Positions 6,500-14,173 of a DNA stretch of 46,403 bases are shown piece after piece. This DNA is from Gracilinema caldarium (GTDB lineage Bacteria > Spirochaetota > Spirochaetia > Treponematales > Breznakiellaceae). Made by a program: the position numbers and the translations under genes. The stretch covers positions 1-46,403 of the forward strand of contig NZ_JAJUHW010000021.1 of NCBI RefSeq assembly GCF_029265695.1, read 5' to 3'. The notes under the pieces were generated by a model, which searched no databases, had not been told where the DNA came from, and saw only the letters and a list, made by a program, of their open reading frames with translations. Positions within the stretch are counted from its first letter, which is position 1. Every line of letters starts with the position of its first letter.

Positions 6500-8588
6500 A
6501 TAGTTTATCAGTATCGATCCGTAAGAGCTTTCCGTTTGCCGTTCCAATATAAATGTTTCCATCTACCAAGATGGGACGGGCGCTTGCTACTTCAGGCAGG
6601 GGACTCCGTTTCAGTATGACCCCACTTGCTGCATCGGCTATAACGAGGCTTGGACCACTCGAACTCCAGTATAGCTTACCCTTTGATAAAAGCGGCGGTG
6701 ATTCTACATGGGGAATCGTGGTCCCGACAATCGCTCCGTCAACAAGTGAAATGCTCCTCAGGGTCTTATCCTGAAGCCAGACATAAAGCTTCCCCCCATC
6801 TAATTCCGGATCAGAGCGGATAGATTGATCGAGCTTTATATCCCAGAGTATACGGTAATTTACCGTATCTATTGCAATTACCCTTCCATTTTTGGCAGCG
6901 ATATATACACGGCCATCTTTAACGCGGGGACTTAAAACGTCCGCAGATAGGTTGATAGCTATTTCATCAAGGATACGGGCATTTTTAAGATCAATAAAGA
7001 CAGCTTTACCTTGTCCGCTTACCGCAACCAGATGGGGATCTGCAAGCACAAGGGGAGCAATTACCCCGCCAAGCACAGGAATTTCAGCTATTACCTCAGC
7101 ATTTTCTTGTCTCAGGATGGTCACTCCCCGAGGAGTAGCCAAGGCTAGACCATTCGGAACTGGTACCGGCTTTGCCTGCGGAAGTCCTTGCCAAGAGTCA
7201 AATGGATAAAAACCCCGTTCTCTGCCTGAATTGGCATCGAGTATCGTCAGTTTTTGTTGTTCGACCACCGCAACCGTTGTATCGAGGGCTGTAAAAGAAA
7301 CAACAGTTTGGCGCTCATACAATTTTTTACCCTGCTGATCTACAGCATATAGGTTACCCTTGGAATCCATGAGAAGAACAACCTCGCTGGTTCGGCTCAA
7401 CATACCAGCAAAAGCGGTAGACGCTAAAGGTACTGAATAAACAAGGCCTTGATAGTTCGGAGTAACGTTTACCTTTTTTGAATCACGAGCGGCATTAGGC
7501 TGAGGAACAAAGTATCGTTCTGGAAGAGCAGCAGGTAGTGCGGCGCTGTCCTTTCCTGGATCCCGCATCCTGTCAAGAATTTCAAGCAACGTTCGAGAAT
7601 ACTCAGAAATTAAAAGCGCCGGCATCATACGATTGAGCTTTGCAAAGGGCCGTTCCGCTTCTGAATCGGGTCCTGCCAGCACCGCCACAGGGTCTCGAAC
7701 TGCTTCAAAGTCGGTCCCCCGGGCTTGCAATTCCTCGGCCTGATGAACGAGAGAACCATAAGCGGATTCTGCGCTGTTAAGCAATAATTCGTATTCTCCT
7801 GTACCAAGGGTAGAATCTTGACCGCCTATAGAGATCTCCTGACCTGGGCCGGCCTTTGGAGCGAGCGTAAAAGCCGTCGCAACTACCGCCCCGGCAAGCG
7901 GATTTGCCTGGCGTCCATCAATCAAGCTGGTAAATAATTTGCCTTTAGGAAGGACCGCAACACTTCCTTCCCGGACAGCGACCAGGGTCCGCTCAGTTCG
8001 TGCAAGTTTCTCATAGCCCACGATAAATTGGGTACCCCGAACCCCCGCAGCAGAGTTGGGGGTTAACACGAGGAATTCATCCTTGGAAGAAAGTTTTTTA
8101 ACCTTGGCAGCCACTGTTCCCGCAAGAAGGGAAAGGTCAACCGTATCATGGTCAGCCTGTTGCATCGCTCGGGATATGATCATCGTTAGGTTGACTGTGG
8201 TGTTCGGAAAAAGCCGAATAGTCGCAAACGATCCATAAGCGATCTCGGCAGAACCATCCTTGCCAGTACTGATTGTATCACCGGCCATGAGTTCCAGACC
8301 TTCAGAGGCCGTCAGGGATTGGGAACCGCGCGAAATACTGACTGAGCCTTGTATAAATACTAAAACTGGCTGTATAGACTCTGGTTTAGCATTCGAGTCA
8401 GCTGCGGCTACATCGCCAGTAGTACTATCCTGTGCGGTGATATCGCTAGAGGCGATAAGACTCGAAAAATCTTGACTGGGTTTTTGTGATAATTTTTCAT
8501 CGTTTTTTCCAGCACTGCAGCTCGTGACTCCCAAAAGGGCAAAGAACAAGAGGAGCATTGTAACATAAGGTTGTGCAAATCTGTTCAT
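6498..8588 (-). CDS. FecR-domain / PQQ-type beta-propeller lipoprotein
   Basis: A 696-residue predicted lipoprotein: hydrophobic N-terminus with lipobox VTSC (Cys24). A low-complexity Ser/Asp/Ala spacer is followed by a FecR-type beta domain (about 70-215; GDTISTGKDGSAEIAYGSFATIRL and TPNSAAGVRGTQFIV are typical). A helical linker and a C-terminal beta-propeller (about 380-690) with PQQ/WD-like repeats follow, such as KDGRVYIAAKNGRVIAIDT and LVDGNIYIGTANGKLLRIDT. This resembles a BamB-like scaffold joined to a FecR module, outside the usual FecI/FecR/TonB setting. It is divergent from an HtrA-type protease gene. A -10-like TATACT (8613-8618, minus) lies upstream; the ATG has no good ribosome-binding site, and Met11 is an alternative start that keeps the lipobox. 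Confidence 0.85.
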   Translation of the reverse strand: MNRFAQPYVTMLLLFFALLGVTSCSAGKNDEKLSQKPSQDFSSLIASSDITAQDSTTGDVAAADSNAKPESIQPVLVFIQGSVSISRGSQSLTASEGLELMAGDTISTGKDGSAEIAYGSFATIRLFPNTTVNLTMIISRAMQQADHDTVDLSLLAGTVAAKVKKLSSKDEFLVLTPNSAAGVRGTQFIVGYEKLARTERTLVAVREGSVAVLPKGKLFTSLIDGRQANPLAGAVVATAFTLAPKAGPGQEISIGGQDSTLGTGEYELLLNSAESAYGSLVHQAEELQARGTDFEAVRDPVAVLAGPDSEAERPFAKLNRMMPALLISEYSRTLLEILDRMRDPGKDSAALPAALPERYFVPQPNAARDSKKVNVTPNYQGLVYSVPLASTAFAGMLSRTSEVVLLMDSKGNLYAVDQQGKKLYERQTVVSFTALDTTVAVVEQQKLTILDANSGRERGFYPFDSWQGLPQAKPVPVPNGLALATPRGVTILRQENAEVIAEIPVLGGVIAPLVLADPHLVAVSGQGKAVFIDLKNARILDEIAINLSADVLSPRVKDGRVYIAAKNGRVIAIDTVNYRILWDIKLDQSIRSDPELDGGKLYVWLQDKTLRSISLVDGAIVGTTIPHVESPPLLSKGKLYWSSSGPSLVIADAASGVILKRSPLPEVASARPILVDGNIYIGTANGKLLRIDTDKL

Positions 8589-8612
8589 ACTGGTAAAGGT
8601 ACCACAAAAAGC

Positions 8613-8618
8613 AGTATA
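8613..8618 (-). promoter_or_regulatory. Candidate -10 box for the FecR/propeller lipoprotein
   Basis: TATACT on the minus strand, about 25 bases upstream of the ATG at 8588, matches five of six bases of the sigma-70 -10 consensus. No good -35 is seen at 16-18 bases, so the promoter would be weak or activator-dependent. Confidence 0.4.
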
Positions 8619-8661
8619 TTTACAGAATAGAACTCTAGAATTAAAGGATTGGAGGCAGCAA

Positions 8662-9888
8662 ATGAAGCTGTATAGCAGGGGACAACTGGTGTTTTATTCC
8701 CTTTTAAGCGGGCTCCTGGTGGCCCTCTTTGCCATAGGATTAGGACTTATAAAGCTTCCTTTTTTTAGTACATCTATTAATACAGTTAATACTATCCAGC
8801 AGCAAAGTATTCCTCAAATACAATTGCAGCAATCCGCTAGAAACGTAAAAGCACTTCAGACTTCGGAGCTCACACCATATACGGAGGACGAGCGGGTAAA
8901 TATTGATGTATACGAGCGGCTCAACGAAGCGGTTGTTAATATTACCACCGAAACGGTGGCCATAAACTGGTTTCTTGAACCGGTACCGCAGGACGGTGGG
9001 TCCGGGTCCGGTTCTATCATCGATACCAGGGGCTATGTGCTTACCAATAACCATGTCATTGAAAATGCCTACAAGATTTTCATCAACCTGGCAGACGGGA
9101 GCCAGTTCGAAGGCAAAGTAATAGGCACGGACCCGGAAAATGATATCGCGGTTCTTAAGTTCGATCCGCCCAAAGGAATGCAGCTTAAAACGGTTCCCTT
9201 CGGAGATTCGGGAAACCTTAAGGTTGGCCAGAAAGTATTAGCTATTGGTAATCCCTTTGCCCTTGAACGCACTCTCACAGTTGGTATTGTTTCAGGGCTT
9301 GGCCGTCCAATCCAAACATCAAATAATATTATCATCCGGGACATGATACAGACCGATGCATCCATTAATCCCGGTAATTCCGGCGGACCCCTCCTTGATT
9401 CGCAGGGCCGTATGATTGGCATTAACACAATGATCTATTCCCCTTCAGGCGGGTCGGTCGGGATTGGTTTTGCCGTACCAGTCAACACAGCCAAACGGGT
9501 GGTGGCAGAATTGATACAGTATGGTAAGGTCCGCCGGGGCTGGATTGATGCCACCGTTGTTCAGCTCTTCCCCGCATTAGTGAATTACGCAAAACTCCCT
9601 GTCTCATCGGGGCTCCTCGTTTCCCAGACGAAAAAGGGCGGCTTTGCAGAACGGGCTGGCATTCGGCAGGGCACAGAACCAGTACGGTATGGAAACAGTG
9701 TTATTTATCTTGGTGGCGATATTATTACCATGGTAGACGGGATCAAAATTACCCGTCTTGCGGACCTGTATTCAGCATTGGAGGATAATAAGCCGGGGGA
9801 CAAGGTAAATATAGAAATCAATCGTAACGGAAAGACTATTCCCCTCACCATAACCCTGGCAGACCGGGAACAGGTTCTGGCAAAATGA
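8662..9888 (+). CDS. HtrA/DegQ-type serine protease with one PDZ domain, membrane-anchored
   Basis: A 408-residue periplasmic quality-control protease. One hydrophobic segment near the N-terminus (about 8-32) acts as an uncleaved anchor. The trypsin-like domain carries the full triad: His131 in NNHVIENA, Asp161 in DPENDIAVL and Ser240 in GNSGGPLLD. A single PDZ domain (about 300-400) includes GGDIITMVDGIKITRLADL and KPGDKVNIEINRNGK. Length and a single PDZ domain fit the DegS/HhoB-like class more than the two-PDZ DegP class. GGAGG lies before the ATG. The gene is divergent from the FecR/propeller lipoprotein, which suggests a shared envelope-stress role (inference). A copy of the dispersed palindrome starts one base after its stop. 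Confidence 0.95.
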   Translation: MKLYSRGQLVFYSLLSGLLVALFAIGLGLIKLPFFSTSINTVNTIQQQSIPQIQLQQSARNVKALQTSELTPYTEDERVNIDVYERLNEAVVNITTETVAINWFLEPVPQDGGSGSGSIIDTRGYVLTNNHVIENAYKIFINLADGSQFEGKVIGTDPENDIAVLKFDPPKGMQLKTVPFGDSGNLKVGQKVLAIGNPFALERTLTVGIVSGLGRPIQTSNNIIIRDMIQTDASINPGNSGGPLLDSQGRMIGINTMIYSPSGGSVGIGFAVPVNTAKRVVAELIQYGKVRRGWIDATVVQLFPALVNYAKLPVSSGLLVSQTKKGGFAERAGIRQGTEPVRYGNSVIYLGGDIITMVDGIKITRLADLYSALEDNKPGDKVNIEINRNGKTIPLTITLADREQVLAK

Positions 9889-9940
9889 GTCAATTTCAAA
9901 AGTCGGTTACTAGGCTTCGCGTTTTGAAATTGGCTTTGCG
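9889..9940. repeat. Dispersed palindromic element, copy 1
   Basis: CAATTTCAAAA (9891-9901) and TTTTGAAATTG (9922-9932) form a perfect 11-bp inverted repeat. The left flank AGTCGGTTAC and the right flank GCTTTGCG are shared with the copy at 39163. It begins directly after the protease stop codon. The loop is longer than in the 39163 copy (about 20 bases). It lacks a T run, so it is not an ordinary terminator. Confidence 0.7.
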
Positions 9941-9973
9941 GTGCTGCTGGCAGCGCAGCAGCGTGGCCCTGCC

Positions 9974-10600
9974 TTAAAGATTCTCTTGAGCCAGGACAGC
10001 TTCCACTGCTGCCCTGGCAGAGCCGCTTAAACCCCGAATAACTCGGATGCCAAAGGATGAAAGCTGCCGTATGGCTCCTTCGCCGATGTTTTGAGCGATA
10101 AGCACTTCTACTTTTTTCTTTGCTAGTTCACTGGCCACACCGCTTTTGCAGCCCCCAAGTCCTGGTAGGGCAAAAGATTGCTCAGCGGTAATGTTGAGAC
10201 CTTCCACCGTATATATGGCAAACAATTCACAATGGCCAAAATGGGGGAAAATAAACCCCGAAGCATCGGTGGGAACCGCTATTATCATGTTTTGTCCATC
10301 CTCATTCTGCAATATCGTATTTCCACCGCCAACACGCAATACTTTTCCATTCACCAGGGCATCAGCTACTTTTTTACGGGCGCTCTCAATAATACGGCCA
10401 AAGGTTTGGCGAGAAATACCCATCCGAAGTGCCGCTGCCTCCTGATAAAGACCTTCATAATCTGCAAGCCGCAGAGCTTCAAATTCGTCCAAGGATAGAA
10501 CCACGTCAGACAGGGCTTGCAGGGGACAGGCGGCGGCGGGATGGAAAATGTCATAGGCCGGCACGGTCTGAATACGGCGATCTCTTATCGGTCGGGGCAT
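9974..10600 (-). CDS. DUF134 helix-turn-helix protein fused to a NifX/MTH1175-like Fe-Mo cofactor domain
   Basis: A 208-residue two-domain protein. Residues 1-95 are a DUF134-type DNA-binding module: MPRPIRDRRIQ start, then LSLDEFEALRLADYEGLYQEAAALRMGISRQTFGRII, a sigma-region-4-like helix-turn-helix. Residues 105-208 are a dinitrogenase-iron-molybdenum-cofactor-binding domain (NifX/NifB-C-terminal type): FPHFGHCELFAIY, GLGGCKSGVASELAKKKVEVLIAQNIGEGA. Such fusions are known in anaerobes but no nitrogenase gene is in the window, so a metal- or redox-sensing regulator is more likely than nitrogenase assembly. Its ATG lies 16 bases inside the end of kbl, so the two are translationally coupled. 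Confidence 0.85.
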   Translation of the reverse strand: MPRPIRDRRIQTVPAYDIFHPAAACPLQALSDVVLSLDEFEALRLADYEGLYQEAAALRMGISRQTFGRIIESARKKVADALVNGKVLRVGGGNTILQNEDGQNMIIAVPTDASGFIFPHFGHCELFAIYTVEGLNITAEQSFALPGLGGCKSGVASELAKKKVEVLIAQNIGEGAIRQLSSFGIRVIRGLSGSARAAVEAVLAQENL

Positions 10601-11796
10601 AAAGCTCCTAACTTCTTACCAACTTTAACAAAGGCTTCCACACAACGGTCCACCATCTGGTCCGTATGGGCTGCCGAGAGCTGAACACGAATACGGGCTA
10701 AACCTCGGGGCACCACAGGATAGCTGAATGCAATAACATAAATTCCTTCTTCCAGCAAGGCCTGGGCCATACGAACCGCCAGTATTTCATCTCCCAGCAT
10801 GATGGGTACTATGGGATGGTGCCCATGGCGGATGGAAAAACCCACTTCTTCCATGGCCCGGCGGAAACGCATGGTATTCCGGGCAAGTTGGTTGCGCAGG
10901 TCCTGTGCATTTGCCGCGATTCGGAGTGCTTCCCTAGTGGCCCCTACAATGGCCGGCGCCAATGTATTGCTGAATAGATAGGGCCGGGCTTTCTGTCTGA
11001 GCCACTGAATCAGTTCACGACGCCCCGATACACAGCCCCCGGAAGCTCCACCCAAGGCTTTTCCAAAGGTGGTTGTGATGAGATCTACCCTTTCTTGCAC
11101 ATTCCAGTGCTCCGCGGTGCCTCGCCCATTGGGGCCAATAAAGCCCGTAGCATGGCTGTCGTCCACCAGAACCAGCGCATCGTACCGCTCTGCCAGGTCG
11201 CAAATAGTCTTAAGATCCGCAATGTCGCCATCCATCGAGAAGACCCCATCGGTGACAATCATCCGATATTTTGCATCCGAGGCTTCCCGCAGTTTCTGTT
11301 CAAGGTCAGCCATATCCATGTGATTATAGATGAGCCGCCGGGCCTTACAGAGCCGGACACCGTCTATTATGGACGCATGGTTCAGTGCATCGGTAAGAAT
11401 CGCAGATTCGGCATCGAGTAGGGCTTCGAAAACACCGCCGTTTGCATCAAAACAGGATGAGAACAATATGGTGTCTTCGGTACCTAAAAAGGAGGACAAT
11501 TCTTGTTCCAAAAGCCGGTGCTGTTCTTGGGTCCCGCAGATAAAACGGACAGATGAAAGCCCATAGCCCCACTCATTCATTGCTTTTGTGGCAGCTTCTA
11601 TCAGTTCTGGTCGATTTGCAAGTCCCAGATAGTTATTTGCACAGAAATTAAGAGCTTGAATGTTCCGGCCATCGGGTAACCGGGCAGTAATTTCAGGACC
11701 CTGGGGTCCCTGCAGTATCCGTTCTATTTTATAGAGTCCCTGGTCTTCCAGTTCTTTAAGCCGCTGTTGTAAATCTGCTTTCATTCGTTCATACAT
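10585..11796 (-). CDS. kbl: 2-amino-3-ketobutyrate CoA ligase (glycine C-acetyltransferase)
   Basis: A 403-residue PLP enzyme of the alpha-oxoamine synthase family, converting 2-amino-3-ketobutyrate + CoA to glycine + acetyl-CoA in threonine breakdown. The N-terminal signature ALNFCANNYLGLANRPEL and GYGLSSVRFICGTQEQHRLLE are close to E. coli Kbl (398 residues). The PLP-binding lysine is Lys246 in TTFGKALGGASGG, and the cofactor Asp/His lie in LVLVDDSHATGFIGPNGRG. GGGAGG lies before the ATG. The usual partner, threonine dehydrogenase, is not in the window. The gene overlaps the DUF134/NifX-like gene downstream by 16 bases, which implies one transcript. Confidence 0.95.
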   Translation of the reverse strand: MYERMKADLQQRLKELEDQGLYKIERILQGPQGPEITARLPDGRNIQALNFCANNYLGLANRPELIEAATKAMNEWGYGLSSVRFICGTQEQHRLLEQELSSFLGTEDTILFSSCFDANGGVFEALLDAESAILTDALNHASIIDGVRLCKARRLIYNHMDMADLEQKLREASDAKYRMIVTDGVFSMDGDIADLKTICDLAERYDALVLVDDSHATGFIGPNGRGTAEHWNVQERVDLITTTFGKALGGASGGCVSGRRELIQWLRQKARPYLFSNTLAPAIVGATREALRIAANAQDLRNQLARNTMRFRRAMEEVGFSIRHGHHPIVPIMLGDEILAVRMAQALLEEGIYVIAFSYPVVPRGLARIRVQLSAAHTDQMVDRCVEAFVKVGKKLGALCPDR

Positions 11797-11821
11797 AGAA
11801 CTGCCTCCCGCCGAAATTGGC

Positions 11822-13456
11822 TTAATGAATAAAGCCCAAACCTAAACTGCTAAAAGCTCCAAACTGTTCGCGATAATACCACAGGCCGCCATACAGGTGA
11901 AATACAAAAACAGATGGTTTGGGGAACCAGTGAAGTTCCGCCGCCGCAAATATCGGTCCCGGCGTCCAGCCCAAACCAGCTTCATTTTGCCCAAGCCAGA
12001 TCATTTTAGCCGATGTTCCGCCGGTAATGGTTGCACCCATTCCTGCAAAGCCTGCACCGAGTTCCAGACCCGGGAATGCAGTATAGCCCGAGCTATTGAG
12101 GTCCATCGGCCACAATAGAGCGGGGCTTATACCGAAACCGGCCCATTTCCACAGGGGTATAAAGATTGGAAGTCCCATACGGAAGCCGCCCATTGAGCCT
12201 GACCAAGAAATTGCTGTTGGATCAGAAAGGGGTGAAACCTCTGCAGCGGTCCATGAAAAATCCAAGGCTAAACTCAAGGGGAAATCCTGGGAACTCTTAA
12301 GCAATGCCCTTCGTAAAGCCAGGGATAGCTGGTTTGCGAGAGGGTCCCGGGCAGCGTCAAATTCACCAGAAACACCTGCTTCCCAGGAGTTAGCTGGAGA
12401 AAACCTGAGCCCAAAGGAGAAGGGGACTGAATTGAAAGGAGAAGCAGCCCCGAAGGGAAGACCAAAAACCAGCCGGGAATCCATCTGGAATGAGCCGCTC
12501 CCCAAGGTTTCAGGCAGCGGCATATACAAGAGGCCAGAAGCTCCAGAGGCAATACTCCAGGGCCTAATAACCAGAGAAGAATCAATCACAATCGGAACTT
12601 GCTTTGTTACGAGGACAGGTTCGCTGTCATCATACGGTATGGAATTTGCGTTAAGTATCAGCGTATATGACCCGTCACGCAAAATAGAGCCAGATGCATC
12701 AGTACCCTTCCAGGTGTGCTGCTGGTTCTTTTCGCTGAACGGGGAGAACCGATACTCATACACAGGCGAATTATTGGAATCTACAATTGTAAGCGTCCCC
12801 ATTCCCGCTGCGCTAACCGAAAAACGTATATCCGTAGCGCCAAGCATGCCGGAATTATAAGGATTAAGCCGCCGCCGTTCGCTGTAAAAGTCGCTGATAC
12901 GGAAGCTTGCGGGTTCCAGCCGAACAGTCAGGATCTGGGGAAAATCCTGAAATACCATAACGGTCCGTTCTACACTCTCCCATCCAAAGGCTTCAACCCG
13001 TACACGGTGAAAACCGACAGGGAGTTTTAGATAGGATGAGGAGACCGCAAGGTCATCCACAAAGAGCCGTGGTTCAAGAGGCAAACGTTCGGGTCCGGGG
13101 CTGCCAGGACGGCGATCGATTTCTATACTGAGCAGTCCTGTAGCTCGGGCTAAAACCAAGGTAAGATCAAGCCGTTTGCCGAAGGTCAGAGTAATCAGCA
13201 CAGACCGTGTTTCGTAGCCTTCCTTAACGAGCACGAGCTGATAGGTTCCCGGAACGAGGGTAGCCAAAATAAGGGGCGTACGGCCCCTGCGAATTCCGTC
13301 AATATAGACCTCAGCCCCGGAAGGTACGCTCTGGATAACCAGTCCATTTCCGTCACTCTCCAGATATATATCCTGAACAGGGACTTTCGCATATATTGGA
13401 GCTAGCAATAGGAACAGAAATACATAAAATAGTGGTATTTTTTTTTGATGCATCAT
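11822..13456 (-). CDS. PEGA-domain exported protein with C-terminal outer-membrane-like region
   Basis: A 544-residue protein with a signal peptide (residues 1-23, ending PIYA). Residues about 35-100 are a PEGA repeat (VIQSVPSGAEVYIDGIRRGRTPL, LVPGTYQLVLVKEGYETRS). A second related beta domain spans 105-180. Residues 200-290 are a FlgD-Ig/gliding-type module (VDSNNSPVYEYRFSPFS, WKGTDASGSILRDGSYTLIL). The C-terminal 230 residues show alternating aromatic/hydrophobic strands and a final GAFSSLGLGFIH, as in small outer-membrane barrels. A cell-envelope structural or surface role is likely, but the exact function is unknown. There is no Shine-Dalgarno sequence; a perfect TATAAT ends seven bases before the first ATG. 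Confidence 0.8.
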   Translation of the reverse strand: MMHQKKIPLFYVFLFLLLAPIYAKVPVQDIYLESDGNGLVIQSVPSGAEVYIDGIRRGRTPLILATLVPGTYQLVLVKEGYETRSVLITLTFGKRLDLTLVLARATGLLSIEIDRRPGSPGPERLPLEPRLFVDDLAVSSSYLKLPVGFHRVRVEAFGWESVERTVMVFQDFPQILTVRLEPASFRISDFYSERRRLNPYNSGMLGATDIRFSVSAAGMGTLTIVDSNNSPVYEYRFSPFSEKNQQHTWKGTDASGSILRDGSYTLILNANSIPYDDSEPVLVTKQVPIVIDSSLVIRPWSIASGASGLLYMPLPETLGSGSFQMDSRLVFGLPFGAASPFNSVPFSFGLRFSPANSWEAGVSGEFDAARDPLANQLSLALRRALLKSSQDFPLSLALDFSWTAAEVSPLSDPTAISWSGSMGGFRMGLPIFIPLWKWAGFGISPALLWPMDLNSSGYTAFPGLELGAGFAGMGATITGGTSAKMIWLGQNEAGLGWTPGPIFAAAELHWFPKPSVFVFHLYGGLWYYREQFGAFSSLGLGFIH

Positions 13457-13463
13457 ACTTATT

Positions 13464-13469
13464 ATTATA
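13464..13469 (-). promoter_or_regulatory. Consensus -10 box just before the PEGA gene (apparent leaderless mRNA)
   Basis: TATAAT on the minus strand ends seven bases before the ATG at 13456. Transcription would start at or within a base or two of the start codon. The intervening AATAAGT contains no ribosome-binding site. The -35 region (CCACAA-like) is poor. Confidence 0.5.
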
Positions 13470-13505
13470 ACTCAAAAAGAATTTATTGTGGCAGCATAGA
13501 AGAAT

Positions 13506-13537
13506 AAAAAAAGCCGTCCGGTATGTATCCGGACGGC
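13506..13537 (-). terminator. Rho-independent terminator of the ferritin gene
   Basis: GCCGTCCGG (13513-13521) pairs perfectly with CCGGACGGC (13529-13537), followed on the minus strand by seven T residues (13506-13512). It lies ten bases after the ferritin stop and upstream of the PEGA gene. Confidence 0.92.
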
Positions 13538-13546
13538 CCTATGTCT

Positions 13547-14086
13547 TTAGGCTCCCGCGGTGATGGGAACCCCGGCAGAGAAATCAGTCTGAACGGTTAC
13601 TGTCCGTGCGCCTAGCGCAGCATCGAGCATGAAAAGACCGGGGCCGGTGTCCCCTGCGAGCTTGAGCCGCTGGAGAATTTCGGTATCATTTTTTTCCTCT
13701 TCTATTTGTTCAGTGACATACCACTGAATAAAGGTGTACGTTGCATGGTCCTGCTCTTTTTGGGCCAGGTCCGCAATTTCATTGATAGATTTGGTAACAA
13801 ACCGTTCATGCTCCAGGGTCTTTTCGAACATATCCCGGGCTGAGGCAAAGGTTTTTGGCGGCTCTTTAATGGTCTGCAAATGGACCTCTGCGCCTTGGTC
13901 CAGGAGGTAATTATAAAATTTCAATGCATGGAGCATCTCTTCGTGATACTGCACCATAAACCATTTTGCAAAACCATTAAGCCCCTTGCTCGAAGCATCC
14001 GCTGACATGGCCATATAAAGGTAGGCCGAATACATTTCGTTGTTTATCTGCTTGTTGATAATATCTACCATTGCCTTGCTAATCAT
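13547..14086 (-). CDS. ftnA: Ferritin (FtnA-type iron-storage ferroxidase)
   Basis: A 179-residue bacterial non-haem ferritin that oxidises Fe(II) and stores it as a mineral in a 24-mer shell. With the start at 14086 the ferroxidase residues fall on the same numbers as in E. coli FtnA: Glu17, Glu50, His53, Glu94, Gln127 and Glu130. That start also has AAAAGGAAGG eight bases upstream. An in-frame ATG 42 bases further upstream would add 14 basic residues and has no ribosome-binding site, so I reject it. The C-terminal tail after about residue 160 is hydrophobic and ends ITAGA. The gene has its own terminator and an 8-bp palindrome just upstream. Confidence 0.95.
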   Translation of the reverse strand: MISKAMVDIINKQINNEMYSAYLYMAMSADASSKGLNGFAKWFMVQYHEEMLHALKFYNYLLDQGAEVHLQTIKEPPKTFASARDMFEKTLEHERFVTKSINEIADLAQKEQDHATYTFIQWYVTEQIEEEKNDTEILQRLKLAGDTGPGLFMLDAALGARTVTVQTDFSAGVPITAGA

Positions 14087-14117
14087 ACTGTGTACCTTCC
14101 TTTTCGCTTTAACATTT

Positions 14118-14136
14118 ATAAGCCTCACAGGCTTAT
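14118..14136. promoter_or_regulatory. Palindrome upstream of ferritin (possible operator)
   Basis: ATAAGCCT (14118-14125) and AGGCTTAT (14129-14136) are a perfect 8-bp inverted repeat with a three-base centre, 32 bases upstream of the ferritin ATG. Position suits a repressor site or a 5' mRNA hairpin. It does not match a Fur box that I recognise. Confidence 0.45.
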
Positions 14137-14173
14137 TACTAATAATATAAGCAAATTCAAAAGAAAATGAGCA

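Noticed and set aside
12096-12860. A 254-codon plus-strand frame opposite the PEGA protein gene
   Set aside because: Low-complexity Ser/Pro/Glu content and antisense position; the minus-strand gene has a signal peptide and domains.
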